NCBI GenBank assembly: GCA_029378245.1
Contig: JARKIF010000053.1
Location: 124,001-188,000 of the forward strand
Reading direction: 5' to 3'
DNA: 64,000 bases
Source of the DNA: Roridomyces roridus
Taxonomy: Eukaryota > Basidiomycota > Agaricomycetes > Agaricales > Mycenaceae
Both the position numbers and the translations under genes were made by a program. Below the pieces are notes generated by a model. It searched no databases, was not told where the DNA came from, and saw only the letters and a program-made list of their open reading frames with translations. Below are positions 44,395-55,660 of the stretch, in pieces; within the stretch, counting starts at the first letter, position 1, and each line of letters starts with the position of its first letter.

Positions 44395-45058
44395 AAGGGA
44401 TTCACTGACCGACTTGCCCGGGAGAAATAATTGTGGAACCGTCAGAGAGTGCCTAGCTTCCATCCAGAAGGTAAGGCAACGATTGGGAAAGTAACGGTTT
44501 GTATTGCATCCGAGCCTCGGCGGGGCACGGGGATGCGGCGTCGCAGGAAGATCTAGCCATTGGGTCGTCCACCCCGCCCGCAGATGTTTGAAGTTTCGTG
44601 GCGGTCAAAGGTGTTTATCCGGCCTCCAAAGCTCGCAAGAGCAGCAAGGAGTAGCAGCGACGCTGGAGATAAACGATTAAATGAAACTCTGAAAGCCTAA
44701 AATCACCCACACAAAGTCGGACAAGGTAGTGGGTCCCATAAGTGCGCCCTTTTGATGACACTCCCGCCGTAAGGCGCGTATCTTTTTCAAGCTCCGGTTT
44801 TCTACAAACAAGCGCTGATACCCGTTTTTCATGGGATGTAGCGGACTCGGTGTGCCACAATGACAGCAGGGAATCTGGGAAAGAGTTGGAACGCCCGCCC
44901 GGCCCAGCCGGAATACTCATCTTGAGCCTTTAGATAGGCTAGCTCATCGCCCGCCGGGTGCCTAGATGGGGCCTGTCAAATTGGAGAATGAGTAAATGCA
45001 GAAACGTGGTGTGAAAAAGGTACGTCTCCGAGGAGAGTGGGGAGGTCAACAAATCATG

Positions 45059-45548
45059 AGGCACGACAACTTTAGTAGCGGCTAGGCGTCATCACGACTA
45101 GCGATCACTTCTGATGCCTAACATTTTCCGGTTGCCATGTGATTTCCAGCCTGTCCATCAACTGCCAAGACTTTTTTCAAGACTCAGAATCCACTGTGAG
45201 TGGCAGTTAGACTCTGTTAGGTTAGGTTGGGCAAGACACTTGAGTGGCCACAAATCAGTCATCTCCCCCCCTTTTTCGTCTGTGAATGAAGAACTTGGAA
45301 TCCACCGTGAGTGGCGGCTAGACTCTGTTAGGTTGGGTTGGGTGAGATGCTTGAGTGGCCCCAAATCAGTCCTCTCCCCCCCTTTTTTTGTCTGTGAATG
45401 GAAGGGCTCATAAGGGGCAGATATACTTACGGTGAGGTAAGCAGAGAGCCGAGCGCATGCCAAGCATAAGCCGCTTGCTGATGTTAGGCGTCAGCCCGAT
45501 CACTAGGCGTCTGATGGCGCCTAGCCGCTACTAAAGTTGTATAGACTC
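45059..45548. mobile_element. Inverted-repeat element inserted in duplication unit 1
   Basis: 490 bp flanked by the direct repeat ACAAATCATG (45049-45058 and 45549-45558). The arms read ACAACTTTAGTAGCGGCTAG at left and its reverse complement at right, then diverge slightly. Unit 2 of the duplication has a single related word and no insert at the same place, so it acts as an empty site. Inside is a tandem duplication of about 111 bp (45187-45297 and 45298-45408) with a C-run plus CTTTTT tract in each unit. No ORF for a transposase. Confidence 0.8.
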
Positions 45549-46407
45549 ACAAATCATGCCCACAAAAGTGTGTCTGGGATGTGTGTGGGCTCGGCCGCAG
45601 GCCGCAGTGAGACGCTCCGAGCAGGATGAGGTCGGGCCTGAGCCCTGTCGATGACGGCACCTATATGGTAAACTTCATGTAACATGATGTGAGTAAGCGC
45701 TCACATAATGCTTGATCTTGAAGGACGACGCTCGCTCCTGGATGCACGGGAAACATGAACAGAATCCCGGAGAACGAGAAAGGCTGCAGGAAAACCATCC
45801 GTCTTGAGAGCAAAAAGGAGTTCCGAAAACAGCGACGTGAGCTGAAAGGAACTTCGTTATCGGCCCAAGAACCGAGCTCCAATTGAACGAACGCCCCGGC
45901 CGTCAGCAGTGCTACGGCCAACCGCGTTGAACGTGCTGCATGTCATCCTCCAGGAGTACTGGCCAATATCTGTCGCTTAACGCACGTTTGGATAGGGGCA
46001 CCACGATGCTCTCCCGCTCTTTCAGTCAAAATTTAGTCCTGGCCAATCACAGAAGTGACTTGTATTGGCCCAACCCGAACGGGCACAATGCCATGCAAGT
46101 TGAAATCCACCGGTTCGTTCCTCGAAGGCTCTTCACAGTAGGCCAGCTGAATAAGGATGTAAGACAGCATGGCAACCAAGAAATTTGCAATCACTTTTAC
46201 GCCGCCTCACGGTCATGTGCCACCCCAATTCGGTGACGCCGAGGGGGGAATACGGCTGTAGGCTATATACGATGATAGTACCTTGTGCTGCGAAGCCCGT
46301 AGCACCGGTCAGGTGCCGCCCTGATGTGTATTTTCAGTTGAGAGACTTGCAGTTGAGTCCGGACTATATCCACAGATTCCCATCTGTAAGCTTCTTAAGC
46401 GCCAGCG

Positions 46408-46415
46408 TATAAAAG
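46408..46415 (+). promoter_or_regulatory. TATA box of small secreted protein gene 1
   Basis: TATAAAAG lies 66 bp before the start codon at 46474. The same word in the same context (GCGCCAG.GTATAAAAGC) lies 62 bp before the start of the paralogue at 50198. Confidence 0.75.
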
Positions 46416-46473
46416 CTGCGCCATAACCGGGGCCCCATCTCCAGGTCGCTGTTGACTCCTGCTACTCCAGGCC

Positions 46474-46841
46474 ATGCGCTTCACTTCTCAATTCATCTTC
46501 AACGCCGCTGTCCTGGCACTCGCGTCTTATGCCAGCGCACAAACCTTTTTTGCCTTCAGTGGTGACACCTGCAATGGCGACGAGGGCGCCAACGTGGTCT
46601 GCAACGGGGGTTGCGGTGGTTTCAGCGGCCGTCACTCTTTTCATGTTAGTATATTACGTATACTTGCTCATCGAACAAGTGGTACTAAGACCCTTCCTAG
46701 GTTCTCGGCTCTGCTGCCAGTGTAATCTTGTTCGAAGGCGACGGATGCACTGGGGAAGGTTTTAACTTTGGCACCGAACCGGTCGGGGAATGCATCAATG
46801 TCAACACCGGCACCCCCATTAATTCATTCATCTGCGGTTGA
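46474..46841 (+). CDS. Six-cysteine small secreted protein 1 (103 aa)
   Basis: Two exons, 46474-46644 and 46701-46841, separated by a 56-nt GT-AG intron. The signal peptide is MRFTSQFIFNAAVLALASYASAQ-like, with cleavage probable after ASA. The mature chain of about 80 residues has six Cys: FSGDTCNGDEG, VVCNGGCGGF, then in exon 2 LFEGDGCTGEGFNFG, VGECINVNTG and the terminal FICG. The two halves echo each other (F.G..C.G.EG / FEG.GCTGEG), which resembles the motif layout of beta/gamma-crystallin-like or killer-toxin-like folds. That is inference. No enzyme motif is present. It is probably exported and disulfide-bonded, perhaps acting on neighbours or hosts; the role is unknown. It lies in duplication unit 1 with intact paralogue 2 at 50198 and a broken copy at 49254. 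Confidence 0.82.
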
Positions 46842-47636
46842 GCAACAACACTGGGCGCGGAAGTAAGTGAATACAGTTGGATAGACCTACCGTTGATTGA
46901 CTGGATTCCTCTAATGGAATGTTTTGTGTGCAATCCCCATCCGAATTTTGAATGAGTTGGAGTGTTCGGTATTTCTGATTCCAGTAGTTGCTTAGTATTT
47001 TGTAAAATTTGTACGACTATTGCCACGTGTGTTTTGAAAGAAAAAATACGAGACTGCAAATAGTGAGTCTGAACTGGGAGTCGAGTGATGAATCACTCGG
47101 ATCGTGATTGCCGGAGATCTGAATTCAACTGCCCGGCGTCACGGCGTGAACATCTTTTGCCAAGAGCCTGGACAGGCCGAGTCTGTGAACGAATTCCACG
47201 CCAGCCGGTCCCTCCAGTGAGCAATTTGAACCTCCGGGTTCAATAAACCCTCCTGAGCATGACTGATGCCATGGTTTTTTTTTTTTTTTTTTTTGTGGAA
47301 CGTTGATAGATCAGACGCGAGGCGCTTTCGGCACCCTCCATCACCAGGCTGTTTCTCCACACTAGAAACTCCGCCACCTGGATCATCGGACCGACCAAGT
47401 CGGCACGTCTTCACCCGTTGAGAGAGCTAGGGATTTAAACCCAGCCGACAGAGTGCCACCCGAGGAAATGCGCATCCGCACTCGCACCCTATAAATGCAG
47501 TGCCAAGTGTGCGGTTTGGCTCACCGACTCCGACCTGGAGACTAGGTCTTCATCGCCGATCAGCCCACACCCACTAAAACCCCGGTCTCCTTTGTCCAAT
47601 CTTCGATTGCGAGGAGTCTATCTTCATTTTTCAAAG

Positions 47637-49815
47637 TTTGAGAAGGGGAGTCGCTGGCCAATTTGCACGGGAGAAAAAGATATGGAGCCGTCATAGAGTG
47701 CCCAGCTTCCATCCAGGGGGAAGTAATGGTTGGTATGGCATCCGAATGCCTCGGCGGGGCCACGGAGATGCGGCGTCGCGGAAGCTCTAGACATGGGTTC
47801 TTCACTCCGCCCGCCCGCAGATGTTTGAAGTTTCGCGGCGTTCACAGGTGATTATCCGGCCTCGAAAGCTTGCAGGGGCAGCAGCGGCGCTAGAGACAAA
47901 CGATTAAATGAAACTTTGCAACTAGAGGTTAAAATCACTCACAAAAAGTCGGACAAGGCGGTGGGGCTCATAAGCATTGTGATGACACTCCCGCCGTAAG
48001 GCGCGTATCTTTTTCAAGCTCCGGTTTGATATAGACAAAGATAGACAAGCGCTGATATCCGCCAAGCAACAAGGGTTTCATGGCATGCAGCGGACTCGGG
48101 GTGCCACAGTGACGGCAAGGAAGCCAACCGGACTCAGCCGATACTTATCTTGAGCTCGTCCGCCCGGTATCCTAGATGGGGTCCGTAAATTTTGAGAATC
48201 AGTCAATGCACTCCGAAGAGACGCGTGGTGGCAAAAGGTAAATACGCCTCCGAGGAGAGTGGGGAGGTCAAAAATGCATGTACACAGAAGGTGTGCATAT
48301 GATGGGGTGTGTGGGCTCCGAGCCGGGCTAGAGGCCACAGTGAGACGTTCCCGAGGTATCTCGAGCAGGCAGAGGCGAGCTCGACACCAAATCGTGTAAG
48401 CCGACCGACGACGAAAGAGCGGGCACCCACACGGGAGCAGCGTAACCCCGAGGGCAGAGAGCAGTGCGGTTGGCGAGCGAGAGGCTCGGACGGGCTTCCC
48501 AACAAAGCAGCGCCAGAAGGAGGGACGTGCACGGTGCGAAACGAGGGTGACAGTCGTACTACTGTCGGGAGAACGAGTAGGGCGCGTGAAGAGGCGTATA
48601 CTTACGGAACCTGACATAACCAGTGACTGAGCAAGAAACAGCGCTTCTGAGGCGCTAGAAAGGATGCCAGGAAGTGCAGGTTTGTTCGGGACGAGTCGGG
48701 ACGATGTTTGGTCAAGTTTGCTTACAGATTCTGACCGCATCACGTCGGGCTGCCAACGAACCAAATTGAAAAAAGGAATTCAGCGACGTGAGCTGAAAGG
48801 GACATATATATCTGCCGAGGAACCCAGTGCAATCTAATGTTGAACGAGCATCTGTTAGCAGCGCGGCCAACTGCGGTGAGCGTGTGTGAATTGGTAAAGT
48901 TCTCTCCCCTGCATGTCATCCTCCAGAAATACTGGCCAATATCTGCCCCTTAACGCGTGCTCGGATGGAGGCCCCACCGGGGATGCTCTCCCGCTCTCGT
49001 GTGTTCAATTCAGGCAAAATTTAGTCCTGGCCAATCACAGAAGTAACTTGTATTAGCCCAATCAAACGGCCGCGATGCCATGCAAGTTGAAATCCACCGG
49101 TTTGGTCCTTGAAGGCTCCTCACAGTAGACCAGCTGAATACGAATGTAAGACAGCATATCAACAAGAAATTTGGAACCAACTGTTGCGCCGGCTCACGGT
49201 CATGTGCCACCGCAATTAGTATCTTCGGTGATGTTGAGGCGGGAAATATGGCTTCTTTCCATGTTAGTATATTACTTGCTCATTGAACAAGTGCTACTAG
49301 TAAAGACCTCATAGGTTCTCGGCTCTTCTGCAAGTGTACTCTTGTTCGAAGGCGATGGATGCACTGGGGAAGGTTTTAACTTTGGAACCGAAACGGCTGG
49401 GGAATGCCTCAATGTCAACACCGGCACCCCGATCAGTTCATTCATCTGTGGTTGACCAACAACACTGAGCGCACAAGTAAGCGAATACAGTTGGATATAG
49501 CTACCGTTGACTGACCGGATTCCTCTAATGGGATGTTTCGTTTGCAATCCCCGTCCGAATTTCGAATCAGTTGGAGTGTTCGGTGTTTCTGGTGCCAGTA
49601 GTTGCTATTTTGTACGATTATTTCCACGTGTGTTTCAAAAGAGAAAGATACGAGACCGCAAATAGCGAGTTTGAACTTGAGGCCGTCAAGTGATGGCCGA
49701 GGGACGGCCTGGGCAGGCCGAACCTGGGAGCGAATTCCACGCCAGTCCATCCAATGAATGGATTAAACATCTGTGTTCAATACTTGACCCCTCGAGCATG
49801 ACTGGTGCTATGGTT
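47637..49815. repeat. Segmental tandem duplication, unit 2
   Basis: The partner of 44395-47290 (see that entry for the shared blocks). The two units are separated by an unmatched 0.35-kb stretch (47290-47636) with a T-run at its left. A deletion in this unit joins the upstream region directly to the end of exon 1 of the secreted protein gene. Confidence 0.85.
49254..49455 (+). pseudogene. Decapitated copy of the six-cysteine secreted protein gene
   Basis: Only the last bases of exon 1 (CTTTCCAT), the intron with GTTAGTATATTAC, and a full exon 2 (LFEGDGCTGEGFNFG, then ECLNVNTG and FICG, stop at 49453-49455) remain. The promoter, TATA box, signal peptide and first three cysteines are missing compared with unit 1. 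Exon 2 is still open and very close to paralogue 1, so the loss is recent. Without a start or leader it cannot make the secreted protein. Confidence 0.85.
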
Positions 49816-50135
49816 GTTTGCTCATCCGAACTTCGCCGCCCTTGCCATGAACGCGAATTCTAGAGGGATATTAAATCTCAACCTCGTGAACAGGGCAAGC
49901 GCTCAAGTTGTTTGCTCTGCCGAACTTCCCTGTCATTCACGAGGAAATAACGTACGATTTTTCAATTGCCACTGTGGCAGCTTGGCAGGGTCGCAAAAGG
50001 TGGATTCTCCCAGCGCTTGCGCGGAGGACGCTGTACCGGGTTCTAGTCCACAAAAAAAAACGAACGTGGGATTAGGCGCTCTAAATTCGTTGAACGTCAG
50101 CTTGCAAAGAATTATTAGTTATTCAAGCGCCAGTG

Positions 50136-50143
50136 TATAAAAG
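50136..50143 (+). promoter_or_regulatory. TATA box of small secreted protein gene 2
   Basis: TATAAAAG, 62 bp before the start codon at 50198, matching the position and context in paralogue 1. Confidence 0.75.
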
Positions 50144-50197
50144 CGGGGCAAGAAAGAGCCTTGGACCCCAGAGCACTCCTCTGTTCCCTGCACAGCT

Positions 50198-50564
50198 ATG
50201 CGCTTTACTACCCAATTCATCCTCAACGCCGTCATTCTGTCCCTCGGGCTTCGTGCCAGCGCGCAGAGCTTTGTTGCGTTTAGCGGGAGCGCCTGCGATG
50301 GCGACGAGGGTGACACGGATGCTTGCAACGGCTCATGCCATAGCTTCCAGAATCGACACTCTTTCCATGTGAGTATAACGGTCTTTGACGTCGTTGTTTC
50401 CCAGCTGATCAATCACCGCAAAGATTGTTGGCTCTGCCGCGAATGTAGTCCTATTTGAGGGCACTGGATGTACCGGCGAGGGATTCAACTTTGGCACCGA
50501 GCAACCTGGCGCGTGCGTGAATGTCAACACTGGAACCAATGTCCAGTCTTTCATGTGCACTTGA
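50198..50564 (+). CDS. Six-cysteine small secreted protein 2 (103 aa)
   Basis: Two exons, 50198-50368 and 50424-50564, with exactly the same exon lengths (171 and 141 nt) as paralogue 1 and a 55-nt intron. Signal peptide MRFTTQFILNAVILSLGLRA, then FVAFSGSACDGDEG, ACNGSCHSFQNRHSF, LFEGTGCTGEGFNFG, GACVNVNTG and a C-terminal FMCT. All six cysteines are conserved while many other residues differ, especially around TDACNGS and the C-terminus, as expected for a disulfide-held secreted protein under diversifying or relaxed selection. It is more diverged from paralogue 1 than the broken copy is, so it represents an older duplication. Function unknown. Confidence 0.83.
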
Positions 50565-50793
50565 GCGCTGTCGGGCCTAAGTAAGCAGGCTCGTCCTTAG
50601 TTACGAGATCTTACTGGCTTACTTGCGGGTCCAGATGGCTTGATCGGAGTTATGTTGCGGGTTGGAACGCTTGGTGACATGTGTGGCTGATTTTGTACAA
50701 CTATATATTTCCATGTGTTTTGGAAGTTGAATGCTCAGACTGTCAGATATGAGCGGAACGAAATGATGCCGAATGATGGCTGCATCAGTGGAG
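50565..50793. other. 3' flank of small secreted protein 2
   Basis: No gene; it ends at the AGTGGAG direct repeat bordering the next element. Confidence 0.3.
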
Positions 50794-51739
50794 TATGGAA
50801 GGTCTAACACTCAAGCTGATGTTGATGGACATCGCTTGCCGTTTTTGGTAGTTAGCTCCGGATTTTCGTCGATTGCCGAATGCCGTTGATGAGCATCAGT
50901 ACCCGGAGCATGCTCTCGCTCAGCCGCGGTCGGCCTGGTACGGCATCCCGGAAACAAGGTATGTAGTTAGTCAGAGGCTACTTGACGGCATACAGGTTGC
51001 TCAAATTCAACTGCGTCAGCCTGACTCGGCAATGACTCGGAACTCCCAACTCCCAAGCGGGCAACAAGCGGGCCACACCTGCCCTATGCCCAAAATCGTC
51101 ATTCCGGCGCATCACTGGTCTTTCTCCCAGTAACTTATCCATTCCTCTCGTACGCACCGATCAGGCGCGAATACCTCCACAATTGATCCCATCCGCGTCG
51201 TTGCCTATTCATCCATGGCATCCAGTACATACGGCGCGCCTCTGATCTTCGTCAACTAAGTCACCCTCGAGGAAAAACAGGAGCTCTGGGGACTCCAATC
51301 GGGGGAACAAGAACACTGGCAGCTTGAAGGCTGAAGCGCTGACCCAAGGTCTCCTCCGAGTCCGACTTAGTTGGAGCTTCCCAGTTCGTCGTTGAACAGA
51401 TTGGTGCAGTACTCATGAAACCTCAGCCCTTCTATTAGTAGGTGCATGCATCGGTAAATAAGTAAGTAATGCCAAAGAAGAAAAAAAATCAACCAATTCG
51501 GGCTGAGAGTGAATTCGAGAGAAAGAGCGAAGGGACCATGAAATTTTGTCCTGAGAGGCAGCCACGGCAATTTGCAAAAGTGTAAGCAATGTTCGTTGCG
51601 CAGCGGGCTAGGAAATTGCAGAATCATCGGCAGTCTGATGCTCATCAACGGCATTCGGCAATCGACAAAACTCCGGAGCTAACTACCAAAGACGGCAAGC
51701 GATGTCCATCAACATCAGCTTGAGTGTCCGACCTTCCAT
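50794..51739. mobile_element. Element with long terminal inverted repeats (about 110 bp)
   Basis: The left arm, about 50795-50907 (ATGGAAGGTC..ACACTCAAGC then TGATGTTGATGGACATCGC), is mirrored at about 51629-51739. The flanks carry the direct repeat AGTGGAG (50787-50793 and 51740-51746), extending to 8 bp with one mismatch. The interior of about 720 bp has no transposase-like frame, so it is non-autonomous. The long arms with a short spacer set it apart from the hAT-like elements with short ends. Confidence 0.8.
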
Positions 51740-51746
51740 AGTGGAG

Positions 51747-52705
51747 CATCTTTGCCAGCATCGGAGATCAGAAGTGCCTCGTGATCGCGCATGTGCCACT
51801 TATCATTTCCACCCAATTTCCACCAAAGCGATTGATTTCCCGGGAACTGTATCACAAATCCCCTTGCAGCATCTGGCTGTGGGGTTCTGAATTAGCGTAC
51901 CGGGTATTTCAAAACATCGGCACCGTACCACCCAGAGGCTCGGGTCACCATTTCCGTGCTGTCAGGCATCCATATTGCTCTGAGATCACGATCCAAATCG
52001 AATATGAATCTAGGAGGCATTCCGGTGTGTGCAGCCTATCCTCTCGGGTGCCCGCAAATCATGCTCACCGGAAACCGGAGCAAGGTGGTCAAAATTGCAT
52101 GCTTCATCTACTCGTTCCACTGAAACGCTCACGAAGCAAGGGGCTTCAAAGATAAGAAAAATGTAACATACCTTCCAATTTTTTTTTCACAGGGTCGAAG
52201 GACCCTCCCTCCCTACGTAATGATTGATGCCATCAGATCTTCCCTTTTAGGCATTATCTCCGGGCAACATCGTCTCAGTACACTACACAAGAGCCCGAGT
52301 ATTGAAGGAACATATATTTTCTGTGTACACAGTGCATGTTGAGTCTATCAGGGGACTCAGAAGGTGCTCAAGTGGCAGATAAAAAATGCTCCATGCTTTT
52401 GCCGGCTCACTGAATCGAACTCCCGCCAACTGTCATTCATGAAGTTACCGTATTTGGTAGTGGCTGTACCTACCCCTCCCCACCGATATAGTAATAATCT
52501 TTTTCATTCTTCCTCGACGACCGCTGGACCGATTAGCCTCAAATAATTTTTCCTATACTCCCAGGAGTCTACATCACACATTGGAGACCCCATACAAAAA
52601 ATTCGCATTTTTGAAGCCCCTTGTCACGAAGGCCTAGGACCAGCATATAGAGCCACCCACCTTGCTTCATGCGCAGGCTGCGAGTTTGCTCCCCGAGATC
52701 CCCAT
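51747..52705. other. Intergenic region, no gene recognised
   Basis: Short ORFs only, with no family or RNA that I can support. Confidence 0.35.
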
Positions 52706-52962
52706 TAGAGACTTTGCGGTGAGCCACCCGGGTGGCTCCAACGGCATGCGATTCCGGGTGGCTACGTCATAGCTGATGGCTGGACTCCGGTGGTTGAATT
52801 CAAAGGTGAGGGTACCCAGTTGCTCTGCCTCCTCAATCTGACTTCCAGAATATTGTTGAGGATGGAAACTGAAGGATTTCGGGGTGTATCAGGGGAAATA
52901 ACGAGGCACTGGCATACGGAAAGGCAGCCACCAGCCGGCCACCGGATGACGTAGCCACTCGT

Positions 52963-53261
52963 TGTCAAGATCTGTAATAGCGCGAATAGCGCGTACCTCA
53001 GTTCACCCGCAATGTGGGATAAAAGACTGATATATTAATCACCTGTAATAGCGCGAATAGCGCGTACTATGATACAAGTAAGTAAATAAAATATATAAAG
53101 TAAAAGGCTGTGCTCACCCTCAGTTCACCCGCAATGTGGGATAAAAGACTGAGGGTGAGATGCGAGCATGAGCAGTATATATACGTAGAGTGTGGTATGA
53201 ATCTAAGAAGAGATGGGAACTGTCAACGGAGGCCCGGGCGGAAGATCATCATTTCTTGACA
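52963..53261 (-). repeat. Copia 3' LTR (299 bp)
   Basis: Begins TGTCAAG and ends CTTGACA (plus-strand reading). It contains two copies of a block CTGTAATAGCGCGAATAGCG ... TTCACCCGCAATGTGGGA, whereas the other LTR has one. The difference of 122 bp can be explained by a deletion in the other LTR between these direct repeats. Confidence 0.92.
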
Positions 53262-55660
53262 CCCCCACTCGACCCAGGCCGTAGTCCCATAGCAAGACAG
53301 AACTTCATGTGTTTCTCATGTGGTAGAGCTTTTGTGAATATATCTGCCACCATCTCGTCTGTTGGATACCATAAGACTACACACTCTCCTTGTCGGACCA
53401 GGTCATCTCGCACATAATGATATTTGCGCTGAATATGCTGAGTCCGTGCTCGGAACTGTGGTTCATTGCAGAGTATGATAGCAGCTCGGTTGTCACAGCG
53501 TAACTCTGTTGCATCTTTCTGTGGTTGACCAAGCTCTTCAAAGAATGAACGAAGCCACGCTAGATGTTGTCCAGCATTCGCTAGCCCAATGTATTCACTC
53601 TCAGTAGAGGAGAGAGCCACCATAGACTGGCGGCGGCTTGACCATCCAATTGCTCCGCTGTTTGAGATGAAAACATATCCTGAAGTTGATTTTGAGGTAT
53701 CTTTATCTCCATTCCAGTCTGCATCACTGTACCCATAGAAAGTCATATCCATGCCCATGTCAGCACCGTTGTAATGCAAGGCCCAGTCACGAGTGCCCTT
53801 CAAATATCGAAGCAGTCGCTTGGCTGCAGCCCAGTGATTTTTCTTGGGATTTGCACTGTAACGACCAAGTACTCCAACAGCATGTGCAATATCTGGTCTT
53901 GTCCCTCGCATGGTATACATTGTAGATCCAACAACACCGGAATATTGGACTTCTGGTCCACCAGTTGCAAGTTGCATAGCTGGTATGACCTGGTCATCTT
54001 CTGGGTCTTCGGTGGTAAGATGGGATCCAACTGCCATGGGAGTAAAGACTGGTTTGCAATCAGACATGCCGTAGCGGGAAAGGACCTTGTCAATGTATTG
54101 ACGCTGGCTAAGGGATATGGTTCGCTTTTTTCGGTCACGGATGATCTCAATTCCTAGAAGGTATTTTGCAGGACCAAGATCTTGCATCTTGAAGCTGGAA
54201 GCAAGCATTTCTTTGATTTGCTTGGAGAACTGTGGAGATGTAGTTGCGAGTAATAAATCGTCAACATAGACAACCAGGAAGCATGTCTGTTTTCCCTGTT
54301 TGTAGACATAGAGGCATGACTCTGAGTTGAGACGATGGAAGCCCAACTTCATGAGCTTTGCATCAAGTGTCCTGTTCCAAGTTCTCCCAGCTTGCCTTAA
54401 GCCATAGAGGGACCGTTTCAAACGCCAACAATGACCTTCTGGAATTTCAACACAATTCGGAGGTAGCATGAAGATTTCCTCTTTGAGTTCACCATTGAGA
54501 TATGCAGTGGAGACATCCATTTGTTCAAGTTCAAGATTGTACTTGGCAGCAAGAGCACAGATGATTCGGATTGACTCAAGGTTGGCGGTTGGAGAGAAAA
54601 CTTCCTTGTAGTCAATTCCTTCTCTTTGTGTATCACCTCTAGCAACAATACGAACTTTGTAGCGTGGTTGCGAGTAGCTGCCAGTTTCATCTGGTTTGAC
54701 TTTTAGAACAACTTTGGATCTGATTGGTTTGACCCCTTCAGGAATGGGTACAACTTCATAGACATCATTTGCGTCGAAGGCTGCTAACTCCTCCCTGAGT
54801 CCATCCATCCACTGTTCAGCATTTGGGCCATTCATTGCCTCTTGCCAGGTGCTTGGATCAAGATCAGACTGGGTAGCATATGCTTCAGCGATTACATCTT
54901 CCCAACTGGCCAGTAGAATAGCTTCTTCAGTGGTTTGAGGATCTTCATCTGAGGGAGTTTGGCTTTCTGCATCTGAGAGTGCATCTTGCCTGGCTTTACG
55001 ATCAGCTATTTCAGCTTGTCTTTGAGCCTTGCTTTGGCTTTGCTGAGCCGTTGCAGTCTTTTGATAAGCTGCATTTGGATGTTCAGCAGGAGTATGAGTG
55101 CGTGTTGAACGGCGCGTTGGCTCAGTTCGAGCACCTCCAACCCTGCGTAGTGGTGGTACATTATGGTCTGACGGATGGGATATTTCTGGTGCTGCAGATG
55201 TAGGAATTTGATCCCCCACTGAATCTGGTATGCCTGTGGGCGTTGAATTTCCCCCCACTGAACCTGGAATGCCTGCAGAAATCTGGGTTGTTCCTGTAGT
55301 CTGAGGAACCACATCATCGTCATCTTCATCGTAGTAAGGACGGACACTTTTACGGATGTTTTGGGAAACCTGTTCAAAATCCTTTCGAGATGTAACTTGG
55401 GATTCGACCTGAGGAATTTCCCGAGGCACATAGGGAGTCTCATCAAACTTTACATGCTTGGAGTGAATGATGGTCCCATACTTTCCGTTAGAGTCAATTG
55501 GAAGCAAGTCATAGGATTTGCTATGCTCTCGGTATCCAATGAAGATGCAGTATTTTGCTTTGTCCCCAAATTTCTGTTTCCGGCGTTTTTTCCTCTGGAA
55601 TCCAGGGGTAGGCTTTGCACCCAAAAACATGCAAGTGGCGAATATCTGCTGGGCAATCAA
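53249..55660 (-). CDS. Copia pol, 3' part: integrase C-terminal region, reverse transcriptase, RNase H
   Basis: The frame includes the end of the integrase region (KAKYCIFIGYREHSKSYDLL), a Ser/Thr-rich linker (ARTEPTRRSTRTHTPAEHP), copia RT (EQMDVSTAYLNGELKEEIF, then FLVVYVDDLLLA with the YVDD active site) and RNase H (YSDADWNGDKDTSKSTSGY, LSSTESEYIGLA, LRCDNRAAI; Asp, Glu, Asp present). The stop lies inside the 3' LTR. It is out of frame with the upstream ORF: around 55598 an A6 run (GAGGAAAAAACGCC) replaces what would be A5 in a continuous frame (PEEKRRKQKFG). Confidence 0.93.
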   Translation of the reverse strand: MIAQQIFATCMFLGAKPTPGFQRKKRRKQKFGDKAKYCIFIGYREHSKSYDLLPIDSNGKYGTIIHSKHVKFDETPYVPREIPQVESQVTSRKDFEQVSQNIRKSVRPYYDEDDDDVVPQTTGTTQISAGIPGSVGGNSTPTGIPDSVGDQIPTSAAPEISHPSDHNVPPLRRVGGARTEPTRRSTRTHTPAEHPNAAYQKTATAQQSQSKAQRQAEIADRKARQDALSDAESQTPSDEDPQTTEEAILLASWEDVIAEAYATQSDLDPSTWQEAMNGPNAEQWMDGLREELAAFDANDVYEVVPIPEGVKPIRSKVVLKVKPDETGSYSQPRYKVRIVARGDTQREGIDYKEVFSPTANLESIRIICALAAKYNLELEQMDVSTAYLNGELKEEIFMLPPNCVEIPEGHCWRLKRSLYGLRQAGRTWNRTLDAKLMKLGFHRLNSESCLYVYKQGKQTCFLVVYVDDLLLATTSPQFSKQIKEMLASSFKMQDLGPAKYLLGIEIIRDRKKRTISLSQRQYIDKVLSRYGMSDCKPVFTPMAVGSHLTTEDPEDDQVIPAMQLATGGPEVQYSGVVGSTMYTMRGTRPDIAHAVGVLGRYSANPKKNHWAAAKRLLRYLKGTRDWALHYNGADMGMDMTFYGYSDADWNGDKDTSKSTSGYVFISNSGAIGWSSRRQSMVALSSTESEYIGLANAGQHLAWLRSFFEELGQPQKDATELRCDNRAAIILCNEPQFRARTQHIQRKYHYVRDDLVRQGECVVLWYPTDEMVADIFTKALPHEKHMKFCLAMGLRPGSSGGVKK

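Larger units (their letters stand above)
44395..47290. repeat. Segmental tandem duplication, unit 1
   Basis: Matches 47637-49815 in the same order and orientation: a GCAGATGTTTGAAGTTTCG block, a CGCCGTAAGGCGCGTATC block with TTTTTCAAGCTCCGG, a GAGGAGAGTGGGGAGGTCA block, a CTGGCCAATATCTG block, then the small secreted protein gene and its 3' flank (GAATTCCACGCCAG). Unit 1 contains an extra 490-bp element (45059-45548). Unit 2 lacks about 390 bp covering the promoter and first exon. Confidence 0.85.
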
